64,000 bases of DNA from NCBI GenBank assembly GCA_910577095.1, contig CAJTLY010000002.1, positions 62,001-126,000 of the forward strand, given 5' to 3'. Source of the DNA: an uncultured Alphaproteobacteria bacterium. Its GTDB lineage: Bacteria; Pseudomonadota; Alphaproteobacteria; RF32; CAG-239. Made by a program: the position numbers and the translations under genes. The notes beneath the pieces were generated by a model, which ran no database searches, was not told the origin of the DNA, and saw only the letters and a program-made list of their open reading frames with translations. This document shows, in pieces, positions 8,373 through 15,770 of this stretch; positions within the stretch are counted from its first letter, which is position 1, and every line of letters starts with the position of its first letter.

Positions 8373-9119
8373 TTATTTCCCGTCTTTGACAATCTTTCCG
8401 GCTTTGGCGGTCCAGGCGCTCTTCGGATAATTGTAGGCCAGAACCTGATAGGCCGCAGCCGCTTCGCCGTGCAATCCGAGAATCGTATAAATTTCGGTTT
8501 GGCGATAAAGCGCCTCTTCAATATAACCGGTCTGCCGATAGTGGTTTACCACCGCCGAAAAACGGTTGAGAGCCGAAAGATAATTTTTGCGGTTGAGATA
8601 ATAACGCCCGATTTCCATTTCCTTGCCGGCCAGATTGTCACGCGCCAAAATCATCTTTTGGCGGGCATCGGCAGCATATTCGCTGTCGGGGAAGCGTGCT
8701 TCCAACTGACGGAACGCTTCCAAAGCCTGGCGGGTTTCGCCCTGCTCGCGGTTAACGTCGGAAATTTGGTTATAATAGCACATTGCCTTCAGATAATAGG
8801 CATAGGCAATGTTTGGGTTGCCGGGATGAAAACGGATAAAGCGGTCCAGCGCCATTACGGCATCGTCATAGTTTTCGTTTTTGTAATAAGCGTAGGCGCC
8901 CATGATTTTGGCGTCGGTGGCCCAACGGGAGTACGGATACTCCAGCTCCACTTTTTCAAAAGTTTCCGCCGCTTTTTTGTAACGGGTTTCGTCAAGATAG
9001 TCGTGCGCCTGATTATACAGTTGTTCGGCTGTCATCTTTTCGTAGTCGACTTCGTCGGAAGCGCAACCGAACAACAAAAGAGAACCAAGCAGCAAAGGCA
9101 ATAAACTAAACTTTTTCAT
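8373..9119 (-). CDS. bamD: Outer membrane assembly lipoprotein BamD
   Basis: Lipoprotein of the BAM complex that inserts beta-barrel proteins in the outer membrane, likely including the autotransporter at 15771. 248 residues. Signal peptide with lipobox LFGC, lipidated Cys19, followed by five TPR-like repeats (YNQAHDYLDETRYKKAAETF, AYAYYKNENYDDAVMALDRF and so on), the BamD fold. ATG at 9119 lies 4 bases after the lpxC stop; an upstream start at 9155 would disrupt the signal peptide. Confidence 0.93.
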   Translation of the reverse strand: MKKFSLLPLLLGSLLLFGCASDEVDYEKMTAEQLYNQAHDYLDETRYKKAAETFEKVELEYPYSRWATDAKIMGAYAYYKNENYDDAVMALDRFIRFHPGNPNIAYAYYLKAMCYYNQISDVNREQGETRQALEAFRQLEARFPDSEYAADARQKMILARDNLAGKEMEIGRYYLNRKNYLSALNRFSAVVNHYRQTGYIEEALYRQTEIYTILGLHGEAAAAYQVLAYNYPKSAWTAKAGKIVKDGK

Positions 9120-9123
9120 ACTG

Positions 9124-9978
9124 TTACACCATTTCATAATTTGACTGATCGCCAAACAAAACTTTTAAAATCTGATTATTGTGAAAATGTCCGGTTTTGC
9201 TGGCTTCAAGCCGGCCCAAAATCGGATGTCCGGAAGTGTACAAATCGCCCACCGCGTCCAACACCTTGTGATTGACGCATTCGTGTTGATGGCGCAGGCC
9301 GCCGGGATTGAGCACCGTCTCGCCGTCCAACACCACGGCATTATCCAGGCTGCCGCCTTTGATCAAGCCGAGCGATTGCAGGTAATCGACCTGATACTTT
9401 TCGCAAAATGTGCGGCACGGCGCAATTTCCGCTCCATAGAGTTCCGGCGTAATCTCGCCCGAAAAAACCTGCCGACCGACAATTTTGGAAGGAAATTCAA
9501 TTTCGAAATCGATTTTGAGGCCGTTTTCATAAGGCTTTAGGGTTACCGTGTTGCCTTTGTCGTCACTGAAGGAAACTTCTTTTTTGACCTTCAGGTAACG
9601 ACGCGGTGCGTTTTGTTCTTTCAACGGAATTTTCATCAAAGCATCATACAACATTGCCGCGCTGCCGTCCATAATCGGCAGTTCGGGGTTGGAGACTTCG
9701 ACCAGCAGATTGTCGATACCGCGCACGTACAGAGCGCTCATCAGATGTTCGATCGTGCCGACAATGTTTTTATCACCGTCGCCGAGACAGGTACAGTTGC
9801 GGGTATCGACCACATTGGACCACAAAGCGGGTATCTCGGGCCGTGACGGCAGATCGCAGCGTTTAAAAACAATACCGCCGTTCTCGGGAAGGGGCTTAAA
9901 CTTCAATTTGGACGGCAGCCCCGAATGCAGGCCGATGCCCTCCAGTTCAAATGCTTGTCCGATCGTATGCTGCTGCAT
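9124..9978 (-). CDS. lpxC: UDP-3-O-acyl-N-acetylglucosamine deacetylase LpxC
   Basis: Zinc enzyme of the committed step of lipid A synthesis. 284 residues, slightly short of the usual ~300. Zn ligands are visible in TIEHLMSAL (His) and in HKVLDAVGDLY (His and Asp); the C-terminal FHNNQ region contains the catalytic His. Start chosen at the ATG at 9978, preceded by GAGGAGCATATC. The in-frame extension to 10086 runs into the RNase P RNA gene and is not coding. It implies that the organism makes lipid A. bamD follows after 4 bases. Confidence 0.95.
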   Translation of the reverse strand: MQQHTIGQAFELEGIGLHSGLPSKLKFKPLPENGGIVFKRCDLPSRPEIPALWSNVVDTRNCTCLGDGDKNIVGTIEHLMSALYVRGIDNLLVEVSNPELPIMDGSAAMLYDALMKIPLKEQNAPRRYLKVKKEVSFSDDKGNTVTLKPYENGLKIDFEIEFPSKIVGRQVFSGEITPELYGAEIAPCRTFCEKYQVDYLQSLGLIKGGSLDNAVVLDGETVLNPGGLRHQHECVNHKVLDAVGDLYTSGHPILGRLEASKTGHFHNNQILKVLFGDQSNYEMV

Positions 9979-10010
9979 GATATGCTCCTCAAAACGAACA
10001 TTAAAAAAAA

Positions 10011-10412
10011 CAGGCAGTCTGTAAGCCGGGTTCTGTATCCCGCTATCTTTGCCGTGCGGCAAAGGCCTGGATTGATAGCCATTCATCTTGGCAGTCCGTT
10101 GCCGGAACTGCTCAGTGCGACCTACCTCTGGAGAAGAGTGGAAACGCTCCCTATAACCGTTCTGTCGAACGGCCCTCCTAACTTGGTCTTGCTTCAGACA
10201 GGGTTTGCCTTGGCCAAAACCGTTACCGGTTTTGCGGTGAGCTCTTACCTCGCCTTTTCAACCTTACCGGAGCGCACTCCGGCGGTAATTTTCTGCGGTA
10301 CTTTCCCTTGGATTTCTCCAGCCGGACGTTATCCGGTGTCTTGTTTCCATGAAGCCCGGACTTTCCTCATCAGCGGATTTTACCTTCCGTGACGCGGCTA
10401 TCCGACCGCCAT
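10011..10412 (-). ncRNA. rnpB: RNase P RNA (class A)
   Basis: Catalytic RNA of RNase P, which matures tRNA 5' ends. On the minus strand the hallmark GAGGAAAGTCCGGGCT (CR-I region, around 10360) occurs near the 5' end, AGAGGTAGG mid-way, and CAGAACCCGGCTTACAG at the 3' end. Helix P1 is formed by GGCGGTC (10404-10410) and GACTGCC (10013-10019). A T8 run follows at 10003-10010 and may serve as terminator. Length ~400 nt is normal. It lies 30 bp upstream of lpxC. Confidence 0.95.
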
Positions 10413-10758
10413 GGAATAGAAGTTAATCTTATCGCAACATAAAAGCAAGCGAAATTTGGCAGTCTCCCCCAAAAACAAACCGCAACTGCCGTTAAGACAA
10501 ATGATGACGAAAAAGTGTTTCCCGGTTCATTTTTGTCCGTCCGCCCGTTTTCATCCTCTTCAAAAAAACAGCGAAAAGAGTCGTTCAACCCTTTTATCCA
10601 CACCCCGATGCACCGACAAACGCAAATAATAAAAAATGTTTAAATAAAAATTATTTTTTTGTCACAAAACGCAAACTCTTGGTTGATAACAGCTCGCGGC
10701 CGCCCACGATGTTTACGCAACAGAACAAAGATCGAACAGTTAACAAATCCCTAAATTT
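10413..10758. other. Non-coding region between rnpB and the mraZ promoter
   Basis: About 345 bp without a supported gene. It should hold the minus-strand rnpB promoter (an AT-rich GATAAGATTAACTT block near 10425-10440, no clear -35). It contains one perfect DnaA-box consensus, TTATCCACA at 10594-10602, next to an AT-rich stretch (10622-10664). One box is not enough to claim an origin. Confidence 0.5.
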
Positions 10759-10783
10759 TCCCATTGATTCCCAAAAAATCCCA
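10748..10783 (+). promoter_or_regulatory. Putative MraZ operator: TCCCT plus three TCCCA repeats at 10-11 bp spacing
   Basis: TCCCT at 10748, then TCCCA at 10759, 10769 and 10779. In the other orientation these are TGGGA repeats separated by 5 bp, the arrangement known to bind MraZ in front of dcw clusters. They overlap the mraZ promoter, fitting autorepression. Confidence 0.8.
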
Positions 10784-10792
10784 TGTTATACC
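10764..10792 (+). promoter_or_regulatory. Sigma-70-type promoter of the mraZ operon
   Basis: TTGATT (10764-10769), 17-bp spacer, TATACC (10787-10792). The spacer contains two of the TCCCA repeats. The tRNA-Lys gene has the same TATACC -10 box. Confidence 0.65.
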
Positions 10793-10825
10793 ATAAAAAT
10801 AAAAAAACAGGGAAAAAACACAACG

Positions 10826-11302
10826 ATGACGGTGAGAAAGACATTTCTGTTTATGGACACCATAAACAACAAAGTAGACGCCAAAGGACGCGTCTCTTTG
10901 CCGTCAGATTACCGCACAATCGTTAAAGAATTATCAACCGAAATCGTATGTTATCGCAGTCTGACTTCTCCCTGCATTGAAGGCTGCACCGAAGAGTTGT
11001 TGGAAAAACTTGCCGCCGAAATGGAAACGTCGCTCGACTTTTTCTCCCAAACCCAGGACGACCTTACCAACCTGATTTTCGGCGATGCCCGCCGTTTCAC
11101 TTTTGACAGTACCGGAAGAATCAGCCTTTCCGAAAAACTGCTTAAGCATGCCGATATCACCGATACCGCAGTGTTTGTCGGCAAAGGGCGCAAGTTTCAG
11201 ATTTGGAATCCGCAAAACTGGGAAAAAGAAGAAGCACGGATCCGTGCCGAGGTTTTGAAAAACCGTCCCTCATTGCGACCGAACGGAGGCCGCGATGAAT
11301 AA
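10826..11302 (+). CDS. mraZ: Transcriptional regulator MraZ
   Basis: AbrB-fold regulator that represses its own division/cell-wall operon and also modulates RsmH. 158 residues. The first SpoVT-AbrB half contains NKVDAKGRVSLPSDYR and the second DSTGRISLSEKL, the duplicated MraZ signature. I take the ATG at 10826; an ATG at 10853 is also possible. Upstream frames to 10679 cross the promoter and are excluded. rsmH starts 8 bases before the stop. Confidence 0.92.
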   Translation: MTVRKTFLFMDTINNKVDAKGRVSLPSDYRTIVKELSTEIVCYRSLTSPCIEGCTEELLEKLAAEMETSLDFFSQTQDDLTNLIFGDARRFTFDSTGRISLSEKLLKHADITDTAVFVGKGRKFQIWNPQNWEKEEARIRAEVLKNRPSLRPNGGRDE

Positions 11303-12221
11303 TCCCAAACACATTCCGGTGATGTTAAACGAAGTTCTGTCGGCGCTGGCACCGAAAGACGGCGAAACATACGTTGACGCCACTTTCGGCAACGGCGGTT
11401 ACAGCGAAGCCCTGCTTCGGGCGGCAAACTGCCGGGTGATTGCGATTGACCGCGATCCCAACGTTGCCGCACGTGCCGCCGAATTAAAACAGAATTACGG
11501 CGTACGGTTCGACTTCCGTCCCGGCTGTTTCGGCGCCATTGACAAGCTGGTTACCGAAAAAGTTGACGGCATCGTCTTTGACATCGGCGTTTCTTCAATG
11601 CAGATTGATCAGGCCGAACGCGGCTTTTCCTACGGCAAAGATGCCGCTTTGGACATGCGGATGTCCTGTTCCGGCCTTTCGGCGGCAGACATCGTCAACA
11701 CATACGGCGAAAAAGAGCTGGCCGACCTGATTTATCAATTCGGCGAAGAGCGCAAATCGCGCCGGATTGCAGCCAAAATCGTTGAAGCGCGGCAACAACA
11801 GCCGATAGAAACAACCCGGCAACTGGCGGAAATCGTTTATAAAGTCATTTTCAAAAAACCGGGACAACCCGACCCGGCCACCCGCACCTTTCAGGCCCTG
11901 AGAATCGTGGTTAACAATGAGTTGGGTGAACTGCAAAGCGGTTTGTCCAACGGCTTGAGAATCACACGTCCGGGCAGCCGGATGGCCGTGGTCACCTTTC
12001 ATTCGTTGGAAGACCGCATCGTTAAAAACTTTTTTAAACAAAAGTCCGGCAAAACCGGCGGCGTTTCTCGCTATCTGCCCGACACGACACCTCAAGAAAC
12101 CGCCGAATTTTCCTTCTGTTCCAAAGCCATATTGCCGGGCGAGGCGGAAATTTCCGCCAACTCCCGCGCCCACTCCGCCAAACTGCGTTATGCCATTAAA
12201 AGTCATAAGGAGACAGAGTAA
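11295..12221 (+). CDS. rsmH: 16S rRNA (cytosine1402-N4)-methyltransferase RsmH
   Basis: SAM-dependent methyltransferase modifying C1402 in the ribosomal P site. 308 residues. N-terminal HIPVMLNEVLSAL and the SAM motif VDATFGNGGYS (family form GxGGHS) are clear, as are MRMS and ALRIVVNNEL. It overlaps mraZ by 8 bases and ftsL by 1 base, so the cluster is tightly coupled. Confidence 0.95.
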   Translation: MNNPKHIPVMLNEVLSALAPKDGETYVDATFGNGGYSEALLRAANCRVIAIDRDPNVAARAAELKQNYGVRFDFRPGCFGAIDKLVTEKVDGIVFDIGVSSMQIDQAERGFSYGKDAALDMRMSCSGLSAADIVNTYGEKELADLIYQFGEERKSRRIAAKIVEARQQQPIETTRQLAEIVYKVIFKKPGQPDPATRTFQALRIVVNNELGELQSGLSNGLRITRPGSRMAVVTFHSLEDRIVKNFFKQKSGKTGGVSRYLPDTTPQETAEFSFCSKAILPGEAEISANSRAHSAKLRYAIKSHKETE

Positions 12222-12604
12222 TGAATACGACCAAATCTGCCGCTATCTGCCTATGGGCTGCCTTGACTGTGTTAACCGCCGTTATCTTCGCCACTTTCAT
12301 TATGAAAAACCGGGTACAGGACTTGGAAAAAGAACTGGCCCGCATCAACCGTACTATCAGCGAAGACATTAAAACCATTCATATTCTGAAAGCCGAATGG
12401 AGCCACCTTAACAATCCGGAACGATTGCGCAACCTGGCCGGTCGTCACAGCGACCTCTCGCCGGTCAAAGCCGAGCAGATTATCAGTTATGCCTCTTTGC
12501 CGTTTGACTATGAACCCAGCCGCAAAATGCTGGCCCGCAAAAACCTCAACGACATGGCGGTCAAAAACAAAGAACTGCGCCGGCTGGCCAAAGCTCAGCG
12601 CTAA
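12221..12604 (+). CDS. ftsL: Cell division protein FtsL
   Basis: Bitopic divisome protein that, with FtsB and FtsQ, activates the FtsWI synthase. 127 residues: short cytoplasmic tail, one transmembrane helix (residues ~6-28), then a periplasmic coiled coil (VQDLEKELARINRTISEDIKTI) with the WSHLNNPERL motif seen in FtsL-like proteins. FtsL is poorly conserved, so the name rests on topology plus position between rsmH and ftsI. Stop/start overlap TAATG with rsmH. Confidence 0.88.
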   Translation: MNTTKSAAICLWAALTVLTAVIFATFIMKNRVQDLEKELARINRTISEDIKTIHILKAEWSHLNNPERLRNLAGRHSDLSPVKAEQIISYASLPFDYEPSRKMLARKNLNDMAVKNKELRRLAKAQR

Positions 12605-12622
12605 GCGGGACTGATCGGAACA

Positions 12623-14359
12623 ATGAAACTGTGGGCAAAAAAAGACAAAAACAAATTTTATCTGCCGGGTGAAGAAATCAAAGTCAACCGGGGTTTTGCC
12701 TTTTCCAACTACAATATTGAACAAGACCCGCTGTCAAGTTGCAAAACCCGGATGCTGCTGGCGATTTCGTCGTTTATTCTGATTTATGTCATCATTGCCC
12801 TGCGCACCCTCAGCATCTGCATCAGCGGCATTGCGCCGCGGGACGAACGGGGCGAGAGCGAATTGCCGCAATTAAAAATCGAAAATCCGATTGCACGGGC
12901 CGACATTACCGACCGCAACGGCACCATCATTGCCACGTCGCTGCCGACGGCAAACCTGTTTGCCCATCCGCGGAAAATCAAAGACAAGGAAAAAGTCGCC
13001 GCCAAACTCAGCGAATTTATTCCGGACATGCTGTACGAGGATATTCTGGCTCAGTTGGAAAAGAAAGGCAATTTTGTTTACGTCAAACGCAATTTGTCCC
13101 TGGCCCAGCGTTATCAGATTTATGCTCTCGGAATCCAGGGGCTCGGTTTTGAAGACGTTGAAAAACGCGTCTATCCGCACAAAAATCTGTTTTCGCACAT
13201 TTTGGGCAAAACCAATATCGACAACATCGGCATTTCGGGCATTGAAAAACAACTTGACGAACGGCTGACCAGTTCCGACGTTCCGCTGCAACTGACGATT
13301 GACTCCGGCGTTCAGGACACCATCCGCCAAAAACTTGCCGCCGCCATTAAAAAATTCAATGCCATCGGCGCTTCGGCCATTTTGATGAACGTTAACACCG
13401 GCGAGATTATTGCCATGTTGTCATTGCCCGACTTTGATCCCAACCTCAACATGCAGCCGGACGAACGCGCTCAGTTCAATTTCCCCACCAAAGGCCTTTA
13501 TGAACCCGGCTCGGTGTTTAAGATCTTTAATGCCGCGTTGGGGCTGGAAAGCGGAAAAGTCAAACTCTCCGACCGTTTTGACGCCACCAAGCCGCTCAAG
13601 CTCAAATACAACATCATCAAAGATTATCGCGGCGAAAACCGTTGGCTTGACCTGCAGGAAATCCTGATCTACTCCTCCAACATCGGTTCGGCGCAAATTG
13701 CCCTTAAAGTCGGCAAACAGGAACAAAAAAGCTTTTTGCGCAACATGGGACTGTTTGACCCGATCGGTTCTTTCGAAGTGACCGAAAAAGCAACCCCCAG
13801 CGTCCCCAACCGTTGGGGCGAAGCAACCACCGCCACGGTGGCTTACGGATACGGCGTTTCGGTGACGCCGCTGCATATTATTTCGGCTTTTGCGGCAGTG
13901 GTCAACGGCGGCATTTATCATACGCCCACCCTGTTAAAAACCGATCATACCGACGAAGGCCGGCGGGTTCTTTCCGCCAAAACCTCGGCGGCAATGCGCA
14001 AATTGCTGCGCGGGGTGGTTACCAAAGGCTCGGGAAAACGCGCCAACGTTCCCGGTTACGAGGTTGCCGGCAAAACCGGAACCGCCAACAAACTCGTCAA
14101 CGGCCATTATGTCGACAAGAAAGTGATGACGTCGTTTGTCGCCACTTTTCCGGTTTCGCATCCGAAATACGCTTTGTTTGTGATGATGGACGAACCCAAG
14201 GCTTCTAAAGAGACTTTCGGTTTTGCGACCTCGGGCTGGAACACGGTGCCGACCGCCGGCGAAATAATTTCGGCGATTGCCCCGCAACTCAACGTCAAAG
14301 CCAACTATGACCTTGACGAAAAACGGGCGCAACTGATCGAAGCCTCCTATACTCACTGA
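12623..14359 (+). CDS. ftsI: Peptidoglycan D,D-transpeptidase FtsI (PBP3)
   Basis: Septal class B penicillin-binding protein. 578 residues: cytoplasmic tail, one membrane helix at ~50-70, a dimerisation domain starting ARADITDRNGTIIATSLPTANLFA, then the transpeptidase domain. Catalytic motifs: SVFK (Ser ~297), SSN (~351) and KTGT (~483). It starts 18 bases after ftsL. No murE, murF or mraY follows; a convergent gene ends 34 bp away, so the dcw cluster is cut here. Confidence 0.95.
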   Translation: MKLWAKKDKNKFYLPGEEIKVNRGFAFSNYNIEQDPLSSCKTRMLLAISSFILIYVIIALRTLSICISGIAPRDERGESELPQLKIENPIARADITDRNGTIIATSLPTANLFAHPRKIKDKEKVAAKLSEFIPDMLYEDILAQLEKKGNFVYVKRNLSLAQRYQIYALGIQGLGFEDVEKRVYPHKNLFSHILGKTNIDNIGISGIEKQLDERLTSSDVPLQLTIDSGVQDTIRQKLAAAIKKFNAIGASAILMNVNTGEIIAMLSLPDFDPNLNMQPDERAQFNFPTKGLYEPGSVFKIFNAALGLESGKVKLSDRFDATKPLKLKYNIIKDYRGENRWLDLQEILIYSSNIGSAQIALKVGKQEQKSFLRNMGLFDPIGSFEVTEKATPSVPNRWGEATTATVAYGYGVSVTPLHIISAFAAVVNGGIYHTPTLLKTDHTDEGRRVLSAKTSAAMRKLLRGVVTKGSGKRANVPGYEVAGKTGTANKLVNGHYVDKKVMTSFVATFPVSHPKYALFVMMDEPKASKETFGFATSGWNTVPTAGEIISAIAPQLNVKANYDLDEKRAQLIEASYTH

Positions 14360-14393
14360 TACGGCAGCGGTTTAAAAGGGACAGATTTTGTTC

Positions 14394-15104
14394 TTATTTC
14401 GGGATCGGTGTTTTGTTTTGGCAAATACTGCTCTCAAATTCGTAATTTTGCCGGTTATCAAGCTTTTTCTGCTCGTGCAGCAACGTCGCCTTAAACTTAT
14501 CGACCAACGGTTCAATCAGAGCAATATACTTCCGGTTCATTTGCGCGGTTGCGGCATCGGTCTGAGACAACGAAGCGACGTTAGAGGGGCCGACCGCATC
14601 CAGACGGGCATTTATTTCGGCACGGACACGCGGCAAAAAATATTCAAGCGCCGCAACAGCGACCTGCTGATGCTGATGCTCGTGACGCAAAACCAACTGA
14701 TAGGAACAGCTTTCACGGTTCAACGCGCGGTCAATATATATGGTCGGATCCTGATATCCGACAAACACATCCAGACTCATCGGCAAAATACAAATGCTGT
14801 CGTCGGCCGCCACCCGCGTCACCGTATTTAACGTGACCGACCAGTCGATTCCGATCAGCGAAAGGCCGGAGGCAAACATTCCGGATTCAATCAGTCCGTA
14901 TTGTTGTCCGAGACGGGTCAGCGCCTGACGGTCATAACCGAGGTTATATCTCAATTTGCCGTAAGACGTGGTTAAGTTAAGCCGGGTCTTATACCGAAAC
15001 TCGGCACAGGGATCTGCCGCTGTCGGAGCCGCGCTTTCCGCCGCCCAAACCGGGGAGAGAGATACACAAATGCAAAATATTGATGTCAAATATAAATTTT
15101 TCAT
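14394..15104 (-). CDS. Secreted protein with an HExxH motif, possible zinc metalloprotease
   Basis: 236-residue protein not assigned to a family with certainty. Signal peptide ~1-21 (cleavage near VWA|AES). LRHEHQHQQ gives a clean HExxH (HEHQH, residues 141-145) in a predicted helix, as in zincins. Four cysteines in the mature part (C33, C105, C133 and one near the C-terminus) may form disulfides, fitting a periplasmic or exported protein. It is divergent from 15143-15709 with only ~38 bp between, and convergent with ftsI. Protease activity is an inference. Confidence 0.6.
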   Translation of the reverse strand: MKNLYLTSIFCICVSLSPVWAAESAAPTAADPCAEFRYKTRLNLTTSYGKLRYNLGYDRQALTRLGQQYGLIESGMFASGLSLIGIDWSVTLNTVTRVAADDSICILPMSLDVFVGYQDPTIYIDRALNRESCSYQLVLRHEHQHQQVAVAALEYFLPRVRAEINARLDAVGPSNVASLSQTDAATAQMNRKYIALIEPLVDKFKATLLHEQKKLDNRQNYEFESSICQNKTPIPK

Positions 15105-15142
15105 GTATGTTAGAGTAAAGTAAGATTAGTTAAGATTAGGTT

Positions 15143-15709
15143 ATGACAATGAAAAATTTTACACTCTGCCTTGTTTTTGCCCTGATGGCCGCCGCCGCGG
15201 CAAGAGCGGAATATGTCCGCAAGACGGTACGGCCCGGATTTTTTATTCCGTCAAAAGAGCTTAACCGCCGCGAAAAACTGCCGCCGTTTCCGGTTCGTCC
15301 CCAAATTGTCGAAACCGAGGAGGAAGAAGACATCAATTACGTTATCTCGGCGCCGGCTGCCCCTGCTCCCGAGCCCGAATATCAGGTTGTCGATGAACAG
15401 ACGCCGGCGGAAAAAGTACACGTCAATTTGCTGCAGGTACGGCCGATGGATGACGAGAACATCAACAAAGAAAAAATGCTTCCGCATCACAGCAACGAAA
15501 AATTTGACGATACGCTCGGACAAACCGCTGCCTATCAAAAGATCCGCCAAGATTATGCCCGGGATCTGAAAGCAATTGCCGAAACCGGAAAAGCACCGGA
15601 AAACGCCGCCGTTACCGCCGCTTTACAAAAAATGAGCACCAACGACAGCATTTGGGCGGATGACAGTTTCGGCATTGAAACTGAAGAAGAAACCGTGCCT
15701 CAGAAATGA
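15143..15709 (+). CDS. Secreted acidic protein of unknown function
   Basis: 188-residue protein with an N-terminal signal peptide (MKNFTLCLVFALMAAAAARA, cleavage before EYV). The mature part is Pro/Glu-rich and low in hydrophobics (ETEEEEDINY, APAAPAPEPE), probably a periplasmic linker-like protein. ATG at 15149 is an equally good start. Not recognised. It ends 18 bases before a strong bidirectional terminator. Confidence 0.6.
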   Translation: MTMKNFTLCLVFALMAAAAARAEYVRKTVRPGFFIPSKELNRREKLPPFPVRPQIVETEEEEDINYVISAPAAPAPEPEYQVVDEQTPAEKVHVNLLQVRPMDDENINKEKMLPHHSNEKFDDTLGQTAAYQKIRQDYARDLKAIAETGKAPENAAVTAALQKMSTNDSIWADDSFGIETEEETVPQK

Positions 15710-15727
15710 TATCTTTCTCAATCAAAA

Positions 15728-15750
15728 ACACCCCCGAAAATCGGGGGTGT
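15728..15750. terminator. Bidirectional terminator between the 15143-15709 gene and the autotransporter
   Basis: ACACCCCCGA pairs with TCGGGGGTGT around an AAA loop, followed by T7 on the plus strand and preceded by AACAAAAA for the minus strand. It serves both converging genes. Confidence 0.92.
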
Positions 15751-15770
15751 TTTTTTGTTTTTGAATCGAA

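Noticed and set aside
10594..10664. Perfect DnaA box TTATCCACA beside an AT-rich stretch, considered as part of an origin
   Set aside because: A single box, near a housekeeping promoter. Around two TTATNCACA matches are expected by chance in 64 kb (another, TTATACACA, lies at 36498-36506). No box cluster or dnaA/dnaN nearby.
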